Assembly (NCBI GenBank): GCA_002917075.1
Contig: NTMA01000035.1
Coordinates: 1 to 64,000, forward strand
Length of the DNA: 64,000 nt
From: Hawksworthiomyces lignivorus
Taxonomy: Eukaryota > Ascomycota > Sordariomycetes > Ophiostomatales > Ophiostomataceae
Direction of reading: 5' to 3'
The notes beneath the pieces are model-generated. The model saw only the letters and a program-made list of their open reading frames with translations. It had not been told where the DNA came from and ran no database searches. A program made the translations under genes and the position numbers. This document shows positions 12,279 through 24,246 of this stretch, piece after piece. The stretch's first letter is position 1. Each line of letters opens with the position of its first letter.

Positions 12279-13680
12279 CTATTTATTCTCTTTCAGAGCT
12301 TTATACACCTCTGCTTCAACTGTAGCCCAAAGTCCAAGGACTTTGGCATCAGCAAAGGGTAGTATTTGTGTGCACACAATTCCGGCTACACCATTCTCAC
12401 GATCACACCACCACCACAAGTTAGGGAGCCCGGCCCAGTGGCCAGTTGACTTGGAACGGCCAGTGTCGCCGCCATTGCTGAGCATAAATGTGAGGCCCCA
12501 GCCTTGAGGCGGGTTTCCCGCAACGGGGTATAGCTCCGGGATGCGGTTGGTCAAGTCCGGCTTGGCATCAGGGATAACCTGCCGGCTGGCGTTTGGCATA
12601 TTTGGGATCTGGTTCCGGAACATCTCATCCACAGTTTCTTTACGCAAGAGCTTTGCACCAGTCCGTGGGCATGTCCCATCGTTGAGCAGCACAGCCAGCA
12701 CCTCTATTGGGGGAATCTCATTAGCAAGAAAAAGATCATGCCGGGGACATTGCAAGGCGACTGAGAAGTCAGCAACACGTACTGCAATACTCCTGTGGCT
12801 TGGCAAACATTCCGGCACCGCCACTGTTAAACACGTTCGCAACCTCGGCGGTATCACTGGGATTGACCACCAGGGGCAATCGCAAGAGATGATCCCTTGG
12901 CCTGAGGACACCGTCTTTGTCTCTGGCGTGCATGTAAGCGAGTTTCGCTCGCATCTCGTGAGAAGGGATCATAGACATGTTTTCGAGTCCCAGCGGTTGA
13001 AAAATATGCTTTTGCAAATAATCATTTAGCGTGGAGCCCGTCACGCGCTCGAGCGCAATACCGGCCCAATCGACATTTGTCTAGACCAATAGGTGAGCGT
13101 CAGCAACTACACATTCTTGATGAAGCATTTCGCTTGGGATACGGGATCTGCATACCCCATATTCCCAACCTTCTCCGGGCTGGAAAAGTAATGGCATCTT
13201 CATATCATCGAACCGACCAGAAAACTCGTCCAGGCCAGCTGGAAAAGCCCAATCTCTCAATCTTTCATTGAAAAACGAATATCCAAATCCGGCCGTATGA
13301 GTAAGAAGCATTCGCAAAGTGATTCCTTTCTTCTTGGCTTCAACACGACCATCTGGAAGCAACACCTGCAACGTCTTCAGTTCGGGACACAGGCCTTCTA
13401 TCTGCGCTGCATCATCCAGCTTCAAAATGCCCTGCTCCACAAGCTGCATACAGGCAAGGCCCGTAAGCATCTTGGTACATGAAGCGATCCAAAATATGTT
13501 GTCGAGTGTCATGGCTTCATTCGCCACGAGCCCTCTTTTTCCAGATGAGTGAGCGAACATGTCTCTGCCATCTTTGCCGATGACAACCACGGTAGTCCCA
13601 GGGATATCAACCCGAGGATCTGAACATGCCGCATCCACTATGTTTCGGAGGTTCGCGAGAGTCTGCTCGCTTAACGACAT
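12279..13680 (-). CDS. Serine beta-lactamase-fold hydrolase / transesterase (LovD/EstB-like)
   Basis: Three exons: 13680-13156, 13080-12783 and 12703-12279. The introns are 75 nt and 79 nt. The product is 415 aa, typical of this family. The nucleophile motif S-x-x-K is SCTK at residues 67-70 (IASCTKMLTGL). A Tyr in WEYG at about 174 just before intron 1 is the likely second catalytic residue, continued as TNVDWAG after splicing. HTAGFGY and the Gly-rich GGAGMF segment are also family-like. There is no signal peptide, so it is probably cytosolic. Known relatives hydrolyse esters or transfer acyl groups; none shows that true beta-lactams are the substrate. It is divergent from a Baeyer-Villiger monooxygenase 824 bp away, which suggests that it cleaves the ester product (inference). 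Confidence 0.9.
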
Positions 13681-14504
13681 GTTTGTTTAACGCAAGCTAA
13701 TCTTTTGTATATTAAAATGGAAAATTATCACAGTATGCTTGGAATAGATTGCTTGCAGACGAGTTACGAAGCTTTGCTTAACAGTCTGCCGAGATGCGGT
13801 AAATTCTATACTAAATCCTTATATACGTAGTCCTACCCAATGACGTCGAAGTCCCCGCAGCGACGCCTTTCGAAGATCGACTACCCCATGATGTTCTCCA
13901 TGCAACTGCGGTTCCGGGAATCTGGGGTAATCGAAGAGTTCCAATTGCGGTTCCGCAAAAGAGCGGGGAAGAGAACCGGTCCCTTCACAGCACTCAAGTG
14001 TACGATTCGCAATATGGCGGAGCCGAGGGTCGTAGTTTGGAAAGAAGCTACAGTAGAGTTTGCGGAAACGAAAGTTGAGTAGATGATTGCGGCACCACGG
14101 CTTGGCACTTCATCTGGTACACTGTTTATCGTAAGGCTGGGTAATTGTACCACGTGCTGTCGAACCTCAGATGTAGCTGCTAGAAACAGTGCGTGCTTTT
14201 GTAACAATAATCAAACCTGGAAGAGGTAGACACACGTCTGATAATTGACATCATCTTTCTAGGTGTACCCATTCGCTTTTTAGATGGGCAGCGTATACTG
14301 TGTGGTATTCAACGATGACACTTAGGGTAAAGAAGTATACAAATCGATACACGTGTATATAAACTCGCAGTTTGTCTCTATTTTGATAATGAGCAAGAAG
14401 TCTAGAGATATCGCTCAGATAAATTTTTTTTAAATTTACCCCTGATTACCAAGACATCGTTTATAAGAAAATCCCATACAAGGTGAAAACACAAAATCAT
14501 CAAC
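13681..14504. promoter_or_regulatory. Bidirectional promoter, hydrolase (-) / BVMO (+)
   Basis: The region between two divergent start codons. It contains the 10-mer TGCGGTTCCG twice, at 13907-13916 and 13946-13955. Each copy includes CGG-TT-CCG, an inverted CGG pair typical of Zn2Cys6 dimer sites. A single CACGTG E-box lies at 14151-14156. Co-regulation of the two genes is inferred from this geometry. Confidence 0.6.
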
Positions 14505-16515
14505 ATGGGAGAGCCAATTCCTTCTCACCCGAAGAAATTCAACACTGAGCTTACGGATTACTCTGTCACCAACGCGGAGGCGACGGGCCCATATGCCAAA
14601 GATCTTGAGGTTGATGCACTCGTAGTAGGTGCTGGTTTTGGTATGCGCTAATTTTATCCAGCTGAGACGATATGGCAATTGAACTGACTCTTCGCCTCTC
14701 CGCAATCTAGCTGGCATTTTCATGCTCAAGACTCTCCGCGACCAAGGTTTGAAAGCCGTCATATTTGAAGCTGGCAATGATACGGGTGGCACATGGCGAT
14801 GGAACTGCTATCCTGGAGCCGGTGTTGACTCAGAGGTTCCTGAGTACGAGTTTTCTTGGCCAGAGGTTTGGAAGACATGGAACTGGACCAGCAACTATCC
14901 CACGTACCAGGATTTACGAGCCTACTTTGATCATGTCGACAAAGTTCTGGACATCAAGAAAGACTGTGCCTTTAATACAGTCGTTGTTGGTGGCCATTTT
15001 GATACTGGCCTTGGCCGCTGGATTATCCAGACTGAGGATGGCCGGACGACAAAAGCTAAGTACCTCGTACTAGGCACCGGTTTTGTAGGTGACATCTATG
15101 ATTGCATTCCATTTCTTGTGGTGTCCCGATTTCTTCCCTGAGATATAATGCAGATGATTTAGTAGGAGTATTTCGCTGACTCTTGATCTTTTACACTTTG
15201 CAGGCTGCACGGAGATACATTCCTGATTGGCCGGGAATGGACAAGTTCAAGGGTGTCATCCACCATTCTTCTTTCTGGCCAGAGGAGAAAGTTCAAGTCA
15301 AAGGCAAACGATGTGCCGTAATTGGAACCGGTGCTACTGGCGTGCAGATTGTCCAGGCTTGGGGTCCAGAGGCTGGAGAGGTCAAGGTCTTCCAGCGAAC
15401 TCCAAACCTGGCAGTTCCGATGCGAAAGAGACCACTCAGCGTAGAGGAACAAGAGCGAAGCAAAAAGTTCTATCCTGAGCTTTTCAGATATCGAGAGAAG
15501 AATTTCGGCGGCTTCCTTTACGACTGGTCAGAGAAGAACACATTTGACGACACTCCAGAAGAGCGCGAGGCTTTCTATAACCAGGTCTGGACGGATGGTG
15601 GCTTTCGATACTGGGTGGCACTGTACAAAGACAACCTCCTCAACGCCGATTCTAACCGCGAGTCATATAATTTCTGGGCCAAAAAAGTGCGAGAGCGGAT
15701 TGGTGACCCCAGGCTGAGGGACCTATTGGCGCCTCTCGAAATGCCTCACTTTTTTGGAGTCAAGCGGCCATGCCTAGAGTACAACTACTACGAGCAGTTC
15801 AATCGGCCATCTGTAGACTTGGTTGATATCAAGAACAATGCGATCAAGGAGTTTACCGAAACAGGGATTACTCTCCAAGATGGAACGCATCACGAGTTTG
15901 ATGTCATCGCGGTCGCGACCGGCTTCGTAAGTTCTACCACGTTCAAAGCATCTGCTAAGTCGTGCTGACAACTTCACTTCTCGCTTAGGATATTGTGACC
16001 GGAGGTACGTAAGCCCCAAGACTCTATATGTGCTGTGTTACTAATTTGATTGTGCAGTTATGACTCAACTGGGATTGAAGAGCCTCAACAAGACCGCACT
16101 GAAGGATGAGTGGAACTCTGGAGCTACGACTTATCTGGGGACCACTGTCAGCGGCTACCCCAACATGTTCCACATTTACGGTGTCCACGGCCCCACGCTT
16201 CTGAGCAATGGGCCATCAACGGTGGAAGTCCAGGGCCGGTGGATCGCAGATACCATCGATAAGATGGAGCAGGAGAATATCAAATACATCAATCCGAAGC
16301 TAGAATCGGCCAAGGCATGGAAGCAGCATATTCTCGATCTGAATAACGGGACACTCTTCCCAACCGTCAAGTCTACTTACATGGGTGGAAGCATTCCGGA
16401 TAAAGTTTTCGAACCGGTGTGTTACTCAGGTGGAATTCCAGCCTACAAAATCGAAATCCGAAAGGCGCTAGATGATTTGAGCGGATTTGAAGTAGTCAAT
16501 GCCACAGGGGCGTAA
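14505..16515 (+). CDS. Baeyer-Villiger flavin monooxygenase
   Basis: Five exons: 14505-14640, 14711-15084, 15204-15926, 15989-16004 and 16058-16515, giving 568 aa. The introns are GTATGC, GTAGGT, GTAAGT and GTACGT types with standard AG ends. The FAD Rossmann motif GAGFAG is at residues 42-47, interrupted by intron 1. The BVMO fingerprint FxGxxxHxxxWP is met exactly by residues 185-196 (FKGVIHHSSFWP). The NADPH Rossmann GTGATG is at 211-216. VATGF precedes the fourth exon, which is a 16-nt microexon encoding DIVTG. No targeting signal is evident. The enzyme inserts oxygen next to a carbonyl to make an ester or lactone using NADPH and O2; the ketone substrate is unknown. The divergent hydrolase fits a ketone-to-ester-to-acid plus alcohol route. 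Confidence 0.95.
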
Positions 16516-17336
16516 CGACCAGTAATCGCTTGCGTTCATGTAAAGAGAATATATGAAACACATCACTTCAACATATTTAGGTACAATAGTAGCACATAGT
16601 GATTCTATATGAACTCACATTATGGCAGCATGAACCTAGTATTTCTATTTTATTTATATATATTTACAAAATAATAAAACGCCGTTCTGGTTTGTATGGT
16701 AACCATATACGCTATGAATAATACTTTCTGTAAGTCTGGAGCCGCTGTTGCAGCTACAGGAACTGGCGGTCACCCTGATTAGGAAATGAGTGGCGTATCC
16801 CTTCTTACCTATTGGCTAGAGTCTTTTGGCCTCCTCGACGACCACATATAAATACTACTGTGAAGGGATACGATCCAGTTACGATGACGTTTTGATTTTT
16901 TTTCTCTTCAATTTGCTCTGTTCAGCTTCATTTGACTTCATCCTCAATCCTTAAAGTCCTCTAGCTACCTAGGATAAGGCACGTATCTCTTTCCTCCTAT
17001 TGGTCTGGATCAGCCGTGCTAGAGCTCTCTTCAGAGATCCAAGGCTGGTCATACGACAGTAGCTTGTTAACACAATTGCGTCTCGTGACGCGACAGAAGC
17101 TTGGACGAGGCCCCATTTCCAGAATACCAGTAAAGTAGTACTGAAGGTATGCGGAGCAAGGTTCTGTGCAAGCAAAAAGCCGATGTGAATCTCGAAACTA
17201 GATCGCTGGGAAAGAGAGTCTGCTCGTTCTAAGAAGAACTTGTACAAATTCTGTCGGGACAACTCTGCTTTGGCTTCACGCGGCAAAGTACTATCAGGAG
17301 AAGAATGCCATAATATAGAAAAGGACACCATTAAGA
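16516..17336. other. Convergent intergenic region with an unassigned ORF
   Basis: This is the 3' flank of the BVMO (+) and of the second regulator (-). A minus-strand ATG frame of 120 codons (16969-17331) starts 6 nt after the regulator stop and is somewhat protein-like. It carries no motif and lies in the expected 3'UTR, so I leave it uncalled. Confidence 0.45.
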
Positions 17337-19145
17337 TTAGCTCCCGAAGAAAGTTGTGAGTCGGGTATCATTCATCATGGGCAGTTCCTGGGAAAATATT
17401 GCCACATTAGGGTCACCGGGGAAGTTCACAGAGGTAATTGATGATGGCTCGAGCATCCAGTCAGCCTCTTGTAAGTGGTCATTGAGTAGTGTCTCGAGGG
17501 AGAGTTCGGTTGTTGGTAGATGTGATGATGAGCCTTGTTGACCGTTCTCTGCCGAGAGACTATCCTGGTTAGTGAATCGAGGAGCTGAATGTTGCGTTCT
17601 CACGCACGAAATGGAAGGTCTTTGCTCGGTTGCGAGGATATCGGCCGATGACGGTTGATTTGCAGCGAGAGCAACTGCAAGGCACACGAGCCGGTAGAAG
17701 CGTGGATGGGGGCAGGACTGCAGTATCTTTGCAATTTCTTCTGCAAGGTAAAAGACTTCTGCTCGATCGACAAAGTCTTTTTGCAGCCTAGCGACATTTA
17801 AGACGAACACGACTGCCTACGCTGTCAGCAAATAGCCAAGACACAGTTGCATGCCGGCTACGAGATACTAACCAGAGAAAGTGGCAGACAAGGCAGTGTA
17901 GTTTGTTGCCCAGCGGAGATGCCATCGATACGCAGATATATGTATGATGTGTCTAAGTTGCGTCATGGAGATTGAGACAATATACTTGACGAGTTCGGCT
18001 ATGGGGCCATCCAGCGGCCCATTCGACATGCTCGTAAATCCTAGTTCTTTTTGTAGACGACCTAGAATAGCACAACCAGTGAACATGACGGCATAATTTC
18101 TCTGGCCCGTCAAACTTGCTCTCTGAAATGATTGAGGCTCGAACCCAGATTCTATAGCAACCACTATTAGTAAATAGGTTTGGGGTGATATGATCTAGAG
18201 AAATATGTATTACCTTCGTGAATATTGTCCCAGAATTCTAACCAGTCTTGATATACGGTTTCCATTTTCACTAAGTCGCTGAGGGCGTCCGTTAGATCTT
18301 CGAGACCTCGTCCAATATGTTGCTGAAAGCGCTCTGTGTCGGTTAGCAAATGTACGAGAACAGAGTAGGGGAGCAGAAAATTGGAGAACAGTACCACGAA
18401 GTTGTACGATCTCCACTAGAGAAACGACCCGGAGGTCAGCAGGCTTGAACAGAGTATGCCTCCGAAACCTCGTCAGATGGTCAATTTCAATTGCGTCCAG
18501 CCGGGACGTTGTTGCGGTCCCCACAGCGATCTCCCTCTCGATAAAGCAGATGGTAAGCCAGATTCTGACATGGCGCACTAGCAGTTTCTGCTCCTTCAGA
18601 GAGCGCTCAGAGTCGTCTCTGGTCGAGACCAATCTTTCCAGAGACGAGTCTAGTTGGAGATCTTTTGCCATCTGAAGTGTATGTCCTATGGCAAACCAGG
18701 CTTCTTCTGAATATGCCGCTAGTATAAGCATAGCCTGCACATTTCCAAGTGTGGTTGGCTTTTTGAACAGGCTCTGAGCGGCGAACTTTTTTGCTTCTTC
18801 TTGGATAAGAGACACTGAGGAGTCGAGTAGATCTATCGTGGGCTCGATGCAGCATGCTAGAGCCAGAATAGCCGTGAAGCAAAACGGTTCTCGCATGCGG
18901 AGGCTGTCAAATGTGTCCAGGACGCTGTCAAATATCGGTAGAAAATTACCAGCAGATGCCATGAACCTAATGCGTTTAGCTCACAGATTAGTCCTCAGGC
19001 GTTCTATTATAAAGAGAATAAAGAAGTGTTTGGTGGCAGAGACTCACAAGCTGAAAAGATTCCTAGCCTGTGATTCTGTCATGAGGCCCCTCGACACAAC
19101 GTCCGGAATTTCTTCTGTTGCGCCTAAGAAGCCCGTGCCTTCATT

Positions 19146-19176
<31 letters not shown>

Positions 19177-19763
19177 ACCGACTGGGTCTTGGACAAAGGG
19201 CTATCAGAATTTCCTATCCGCTCTTCCGGGCTTGACATTTGGTGAACGGCAGAGACGGGGGCGCGGAGATCCTGAGCCGTCAAGCCGATGATCGACTCTG
19301 TTGATATCTGCTGCTCTGTACTGTTAATAGATGAAAGAGCAGGCCGATGTAGTCTGCCGTCGAGTGATTGAGCTGCTGGTGAAGCAGATGGTAGAGATTC
19401 TGCTGAGGACGCAAAGGACTCGGGTGGAGTAACGGCTGAGACCCGCGCCGAGATAACTGCGGACCTTATCTGCTGTCGTACGGCGCCCGCCGGTGAACGT
19501 AGTGCTGGCCTTCTACTTCGGGGAGCTGCAAGCTCAAATATGCATTCGGCCCCTTTTGCGATACACCTTTGACAACGCGCGTCAGAGCTACTAGCATATC
19601 CCGAACAGCGCAACTTCTGCTCGCGGCAGCTGCGGCATGCCTTGAGTGTTCTTCTACCGTCCTTCGAGAGGCCTTGACCATTCTTTCTGCCAGATCCTAT
19701 AAATCTGCTGTAGTCAGAATGTATGATCTGCAGCGACGGGCTGTCCATCCTTCTTCTCTTCAT
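17337..19763 (-). CDS. Zn2Cys6 fungal transcription factor
   Basis: Five exons: 19763-19048, 18966-18395, 18333-18214, 18163-17873 and 17812-17337; the frame sums to 724 aa. Intron signals are strong, for example GTGAGT...TTAG (first) and GTACTG...GCTAAC...ACAG (second). The zinc cluster is near residues 40-70: CRSCREQKLRC, then CQRCIAKGAEC. A Gln/Arg-rich stretch (GCTGCC-type repeat at 19147-19173) and Ser-rich linker follow. The fungal middle-homology domain covers about 240-560, starting SLFMASAGNFLPIFDSVLDTF and including MLILAAYSEEAWFAIGHTLQMAKDLQL. I start at ATG 19763 because the frame upstream opens at a TTG. It is divergent from the dehydrogenase at 21490 and may control it. Exon ends for the two small middle exons are the least certain. 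Confidence 0.9.
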
Positions 19764-21489
19764 TGAGCGCAACGGTCAGAAGGCTGCCAGACTGACTTAA
19801 ATGAGGAGACGACATGGAAATCCTGTAAAGAGACCAATCGGGCAGAAGTATCAGAGGATGATAGATGAAGAAAGCTTTGTCAGATATGAGATACTCCGCG
19901 TTTACAACTGTGCAGCACATTATTTGCTCCCTGGGAGCCAGTGTCGGATCACCCAACTTCCCTACTCCTAAATTACCTGCTAGGCCCAAAGCGGAGGCAC
20001 ACGCTCGCCACATTGCTTGCACTTCATGCGGAGACAAAGCACCTTGCTCGTATAATAGGTGTACACTAGACTTTCTCTGGTCTAACACTGGGCATGGGCA
20101 CACACCCCTCATCGGTAGAAAAAAGCATAACTTTGTTGAATTTGAGTTCTGATATCGTCTATGTTGATATCGACCACATCGAGAACTGTCATAGTTCAAG
20201 CGGTATACTGTAACTTTATTGTCAAGGGCGGAGATTCTTCAAATGCCTGCTCTCATTGACATTCATACTTGAACTTTTATGCATAACTTCTTACCTTGGT
20301 TGCATGTCTTTCTAAAATACTGCATCATCCAAGGACCGCCTAGGCTAGGTTAAACTTGGCCGATCTGGGGTAGTTTGCTAGCTCGTCCAATAATTTACAG
20401 GCTATGTGCAGAGGCAGCAAACACTTCTGTGGCCAAATGACAGCAACCCACCAGAGACGAAACTAATTGCAATCGTTGCATAGCAATACAGCCAAACCAA
20501 TGGGAATCGCAATATCGGGTATATCTTCAGCAGCTTTCTGATTTACACTTGCACATTTGGACTCACCGATAGTAGGTGCAGCTCAGTAAGTTTGCAAGTG
20601 CCAGGAAAAAGTCTTCAGAATGACGGTGCGTCAGGACTTACACCCCTCTCATGTATTCGAAGTTACGATGTCTACGCTAATGCTTTTTGCTCTCTAGCCT
20701 GCCGCGGACTCGGAATGCAGCTCTTCTCCAGGAAGAAGAACCAACTGGTATATATCACCGCGAACGAACAGCGAATACAATCTTTGTGTACAAAGCTCGA
20801 CAAGGAAATGCCATAAGTACACCGATGCCGGATCCTTCGAACACTGTATGCAGTTCGACATTGACCAGGCCATTCTGTAATAAGCCTAGCCAAATGACTC
20901 CATCATAAAAGCAGGAAAATGAAACTGAGATTCGGAAATTTCCATTTGAGGATTCGCCGGTAGATCTCGGGGAAAAGCCGATATCCCATTACCCAATGAG
21001 GTATTCTGCACAGTTATGGAAAGCCGGTTTTCCGAGATCCTTGTGCGGAGGACCTTAGTCTGCGTGCTCCCGGCTATCAGGACGCAGAGGTGGGTATACA
21101 GCAAAGACGAAGCTCTTTGCGGCGCAGAAAAGCCTAGATGGACAATCGAATATCGCAAGAACTATCTTTTCTATGAGTGTGCATTTGTTCAGACCAACAG
21201 CGAAATCGCAAAAGTTCTGGTGTTAATGCTGATTCCCTATTTGGAAATTCCCGAGGTTGTATACCTACCTCATCTCCTAACAGAGGGCACATAGTTTCCG
21301 TAAGACCCCATGTCAGCTCAAACAGTGCCTCAAAATACTATATTGCGGCTTTGTATAAGAGAAAGAGAGTTTGACCTTGTCGTAGTAAGAAATAAGTCTG
21401 AGCAGAGGCTGGAGCTTCTAGTTATTTAGGCGTCACGGCCGCTATCTCTCATTCTCTATATACTATATCCCCTAACTCACCTCATAATT
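19764..21489. promoter_or_regulatory. 1.7-kb divergent intergenic region
   Basis: This lies between the minus-strand regulator and the plus-strand dehydrogenase, so it contains both promoters. Short frames on both strands (all under 165 codons, no motifs, mostly non-ATG starts) are not taken as genes. No repeat or RNA gene was recognised. Confidence 0.5.
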
Positions 21490-22862
21490 ATGGCTGTTGG
21501 TACATCTTTGCCGCGCGTTAGTGTTGTTGGGCTTGGTGCGATGGGAATTGGCTTCGCTAGAAACCTGCTGAAGAAGGGTTTCGAGGTCTACGGGTACGAC
21601 ATTGTTCCGGAGCTTGTGGACAGATTCGTGAAAAGCGGCGGCAAAGGCACCGCGAGTCCGAAGGAAGCCGCCGAACGGGCCGATATCCTTCTTATTATGG
21701 TCATCAACGCGGCCCAGGTCACCAGCGTGCTCTTTGACACACAGAATGGTGCAGTGCACGGCCTTGGTAAAAGCTCTTCTGTTATTATCTCTTCTACTAT
21801 CCCTGGAGCGTTCGCCCGTGAAGTGCGCCACCGCATAGACACAGAATTTAATCGCCCGGATATCCTCCTGCTAGACTGTGCCGTTTCGGGCGGCGCCATA
21901 GGTGCGGCTACCGGCGAGCTAACGGTTTTTGCCTGTGGAAGCGATGATGGGTTTGAGTTAGCAAGCCCAGCCCTTCACGCTATCGGCTCCAAGATCTACA
22001 GAATCAAGAACAAGGACGGTGGCATTGGCGAAACTGGGTCCGGAGCTAATGGTAAAATCGTCCACCAGGTCATGACTCAGATCAGCATTGCTCTAGTGGC
22101 CGAGATTTTTGCACTTGCTGTGCGGGCCGACTTCAATACGCAAGAGCTTTATGACTATCTTCAGTCAGGTGTGGCCGGCAGCTGGATCACCGAAAACCGT
22201 ATCCCGCATGCACTGGAAGGTGACGAGACAGTCTACTCAGCAATGACCAACAGTCAGAAAGACTCATCTATTATCGTTCAGACAGCCTCTTCACTGTCGT
22301 TCCCGGTCCCGCTTGTCGCACAAGCAGAGCAGATTTACCAGACAACAGTATGCATCGGCTGGGCTGGAATGGAGGACGCACTGCTTTGGAGGCTCTATGC
22401 TCGCGAATACCCCAAAGATGCCGTTTTTCAGAAGACAAAGACCCCTAGGGGCACCGCAAACCAGGCGCTGAGCTTTGAAGATATCGCAGACATCATGGTG
22501 GGTGTGCACCTTGCGGCGTCGTCGGAGTGGAAGGGCTTTACAGATGCCATCGGGTTGAACACGGAACAGATGCACGAAATTGTCTGTGGAGCCGCTGGCT
22601 GGAACTTGCAATTCGAGAAATTCGCACCAAAAATGAACAAGGGGCCTTGGTATCTTCAGGAAATTGAAGAGGCCAAGGAAATTGGTATCAAATTGGTTAG
22701 TTACAGAATATATGTTGCCTGTAATATGTGGAATGACAAAGCTGACAATGGCGGCAGGGCAAGGCACTGAACAAAGCAAATGCACTTGGCGCAACTCTGC
22801 CTATCGCATCGACCGCCTTTCAAGCGTTTCAGCTACAGGTGGGACCCCTTAAGATCGAGTGA
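21490..22862 (+). CDS. NAD-dependent beta-hydroxyacid dehydrogenase (threonate/3-hydroxyisobutyrate type)
   Basis: Exon 1 is 21490-22695 and exon 2 is 22758-22862, with a 62-nt GTTAGT...GGCAG intron; 436 aa. The N-terminal Rossmann fold begins VSVVGLGAMGIGFA (GxGxxG at about 15-20). The substrate-binding DCAVSGG motif of this family is near residue 133, and the catalytic-Lys segment is GSGANGKIVHQV (about 187-198). A first helical C-terminal domain follows. After a linker (about 313-330) a second, similar helical segment appears (from about ADIMVGVHLAASSEWKGF), so the protein is longer than the usual 290-300 aa enzyme. This fits the longer L-threonate dehydrogenase-like group, but the substrate is not proven. 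No partner four-carbon-acid kinase is seen nearby. The extreme C-terminus could contain one further intron at CAG|GTGGGA near 22838. Confidence 0.85.
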
Positions 22863-23277
22863 AAGCTAATGTTCAAGATGAGCAGGAACAGGTTATATCC
22901 TTCTCTTGCAGAGTACGGGCGTCTCATAATATTCTAGAACCAGAATGATTTGTCAAAGCAAGAGAAGAAAGCATATAAATCAAATTTAAATATTATTGTC
23001 TCAGCTTTCAGAAAATGCTTTATCCTTCTCTTAAATCTATGAAGACGACGTACACTCCCGTGGTGACCAGGGATTTTCTAAATAAGATGCCCACTTGCTT
23101 TACATAGTCACACACATCTCTCGCGTATGATATCTATACCAAGACTCCTGTATTCATTTAGCTAGTATATACATGCAGTACAGCTGCATAATTTCTTGGG
23201 TCAAGAGTTCTATGACTTTATGTTTAGTTCTCTTCTAAATTGTTTTATATATTCTACATTCACTTCTATTTCGGCTT
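22863..23277. other. Convergent AT-rich spacer
   Basis: 3' flanks of the dehydrogenase (+) and the DUF1907 gene (-). T-rich stretches are compatible with polyadenylation on both strands. I see no gene. Confidence 0.6.
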
Positions 23278-24246
23278 CTAACAAAGCAGCTTTGCCTTAT
23301 CAATCTGCACAAACGCATGGGCAACATTAAAATAACCCTCGTACTCTATCTCGTGCGAACCTTCATCTCCCAGATCATGGTGATAATGACCGCCTCCGGG
23401 CTTGTCATCCGAGAAGCAGTGGGTGTGCTCCAACCGGATACCGAGTTGTTTCGGGTCGGCCGAGTGAAAGACGGAGAGGCATACTATTGGCCCGGAGAAG
23501 TCATGGTATGTCAACCACGAATCAAGCTCTCGCTCGTCCCTAAATGGTAGCCTATCATCGGATGGAAAATGTGGCATGATATGGAAATGAGCCCGGCCAG
23601 TCTTGAGAAGGAAAGCGCCGCCTAGTGAAATCTGGCGCTCTGGGCCGAACGCCTCGTTCAGTGCTGAGCGCATAAATTCGGTAAAGCTGCTAGTGCTACC
23701 ATGCCGGCCTTGGGCCGTTACCTTAATGACCGGTCCTGGTAGACCCAGAGAACCATAAAGGTTTACCATAAGCGAGCAGTCTAAATTATCAGAGAGGCTG
23801 CATTCCACGCGGGAAGCTCCGTTACCTTCTTCGCAAACGATCTTAACAGAGTGCGTGAGGTTCTTGACGTTGTTTTCAAAACCCGCTTGCCAGCTTAAGT
23901 TAGGAGACAGCTCCGAATTATGGCCGTGAATATGACGTGGACCAGCACCGGCGCCGATCAGAGATCCACGATCTGGGCTCAGCTTCATCGCTTTAGCCAA
24001 CTCAAGTAAGGAGTATTTTTTATCAAGTCGCGGTCGGGGAAAGAGGTGTGCTTGACCGCCAACGTCGGCGATGATTTGGCTGCCAGCCAGGCCTTCGGCA
24101 GCCAGACTGAAAGGAGGTTTGCTCAAATCCGGACAGTCAACTACTGTGGCTGAGGACGTGGTATAGTTGCGCGGGAGTGCAGTTGCTAACGCCTCAGCAA
24201 TCTCCCGTAGGGAGGGAGGTGACAGCTCAAGCTGTGTGCTCTCCAT
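23278..24246 (-). CDS. C11orf54/DUF1907-type zinc-binding protein
   Basis: Single exon, 322 aa from the ATG at 24246 (MESTQLELSPPSL). The frame stays open upstream to 24471, and another ATG eight codons upstream is possible. The length matches the human C11orf54 family (about 315 aa). Family hallmarks are GGQAHLFPRP near 90, the His-rich RAHFHIMPHF segment near 240, and an H-T-H pair followed by GGGHYHHD near 285-303. These are the candidate zinc ligands. The animal protein is reported to have ester-hydrolase activity; the natural substrate in fungi is unknown. No signal peptide is seen. It is convergent with the dehydrogenase and divergent from the permease. The permease promoter lies in the 1-kb gap, so co-regulation with it is possible but unproven. 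Confidence 0.85.
   Translation of the reverse strand: MESTQLELSPPSLREIAEALATALPRNYTTSSATVVDCPDLSKPPFSLAAEGLAGSQIIADVGGQAHLFPRPRLDKKYSLLELAKAMKLSPDRGSLIGAGAGPRHIHGHNSELSPNLSWQAGFENNVKNLTHSVKIVCEEGNGASRVECSLSDNLDCSLMVNLYGSLGLPGPVIKVTAQGRHGSTSSFTEFMRSALNEAFGPERQISLGGAFLLKTGRAHFHIMPHFPSDDRLPFRDERELDSWLTYHDFSGPIVCLSVFHSADPKQLGIRLEHTHCFSDDKPGGGHYHHDLGDEGSHEIEYEGYFNVAHAFVQIDKAKLLC

Noticed and set aside
16969..17331. 120-codon minus-strand ATG frame just after the second regulator
   Set aside because: Lies in the expected 3'UTR with no motif; kept only as a note because its composition is fairly protein-like.
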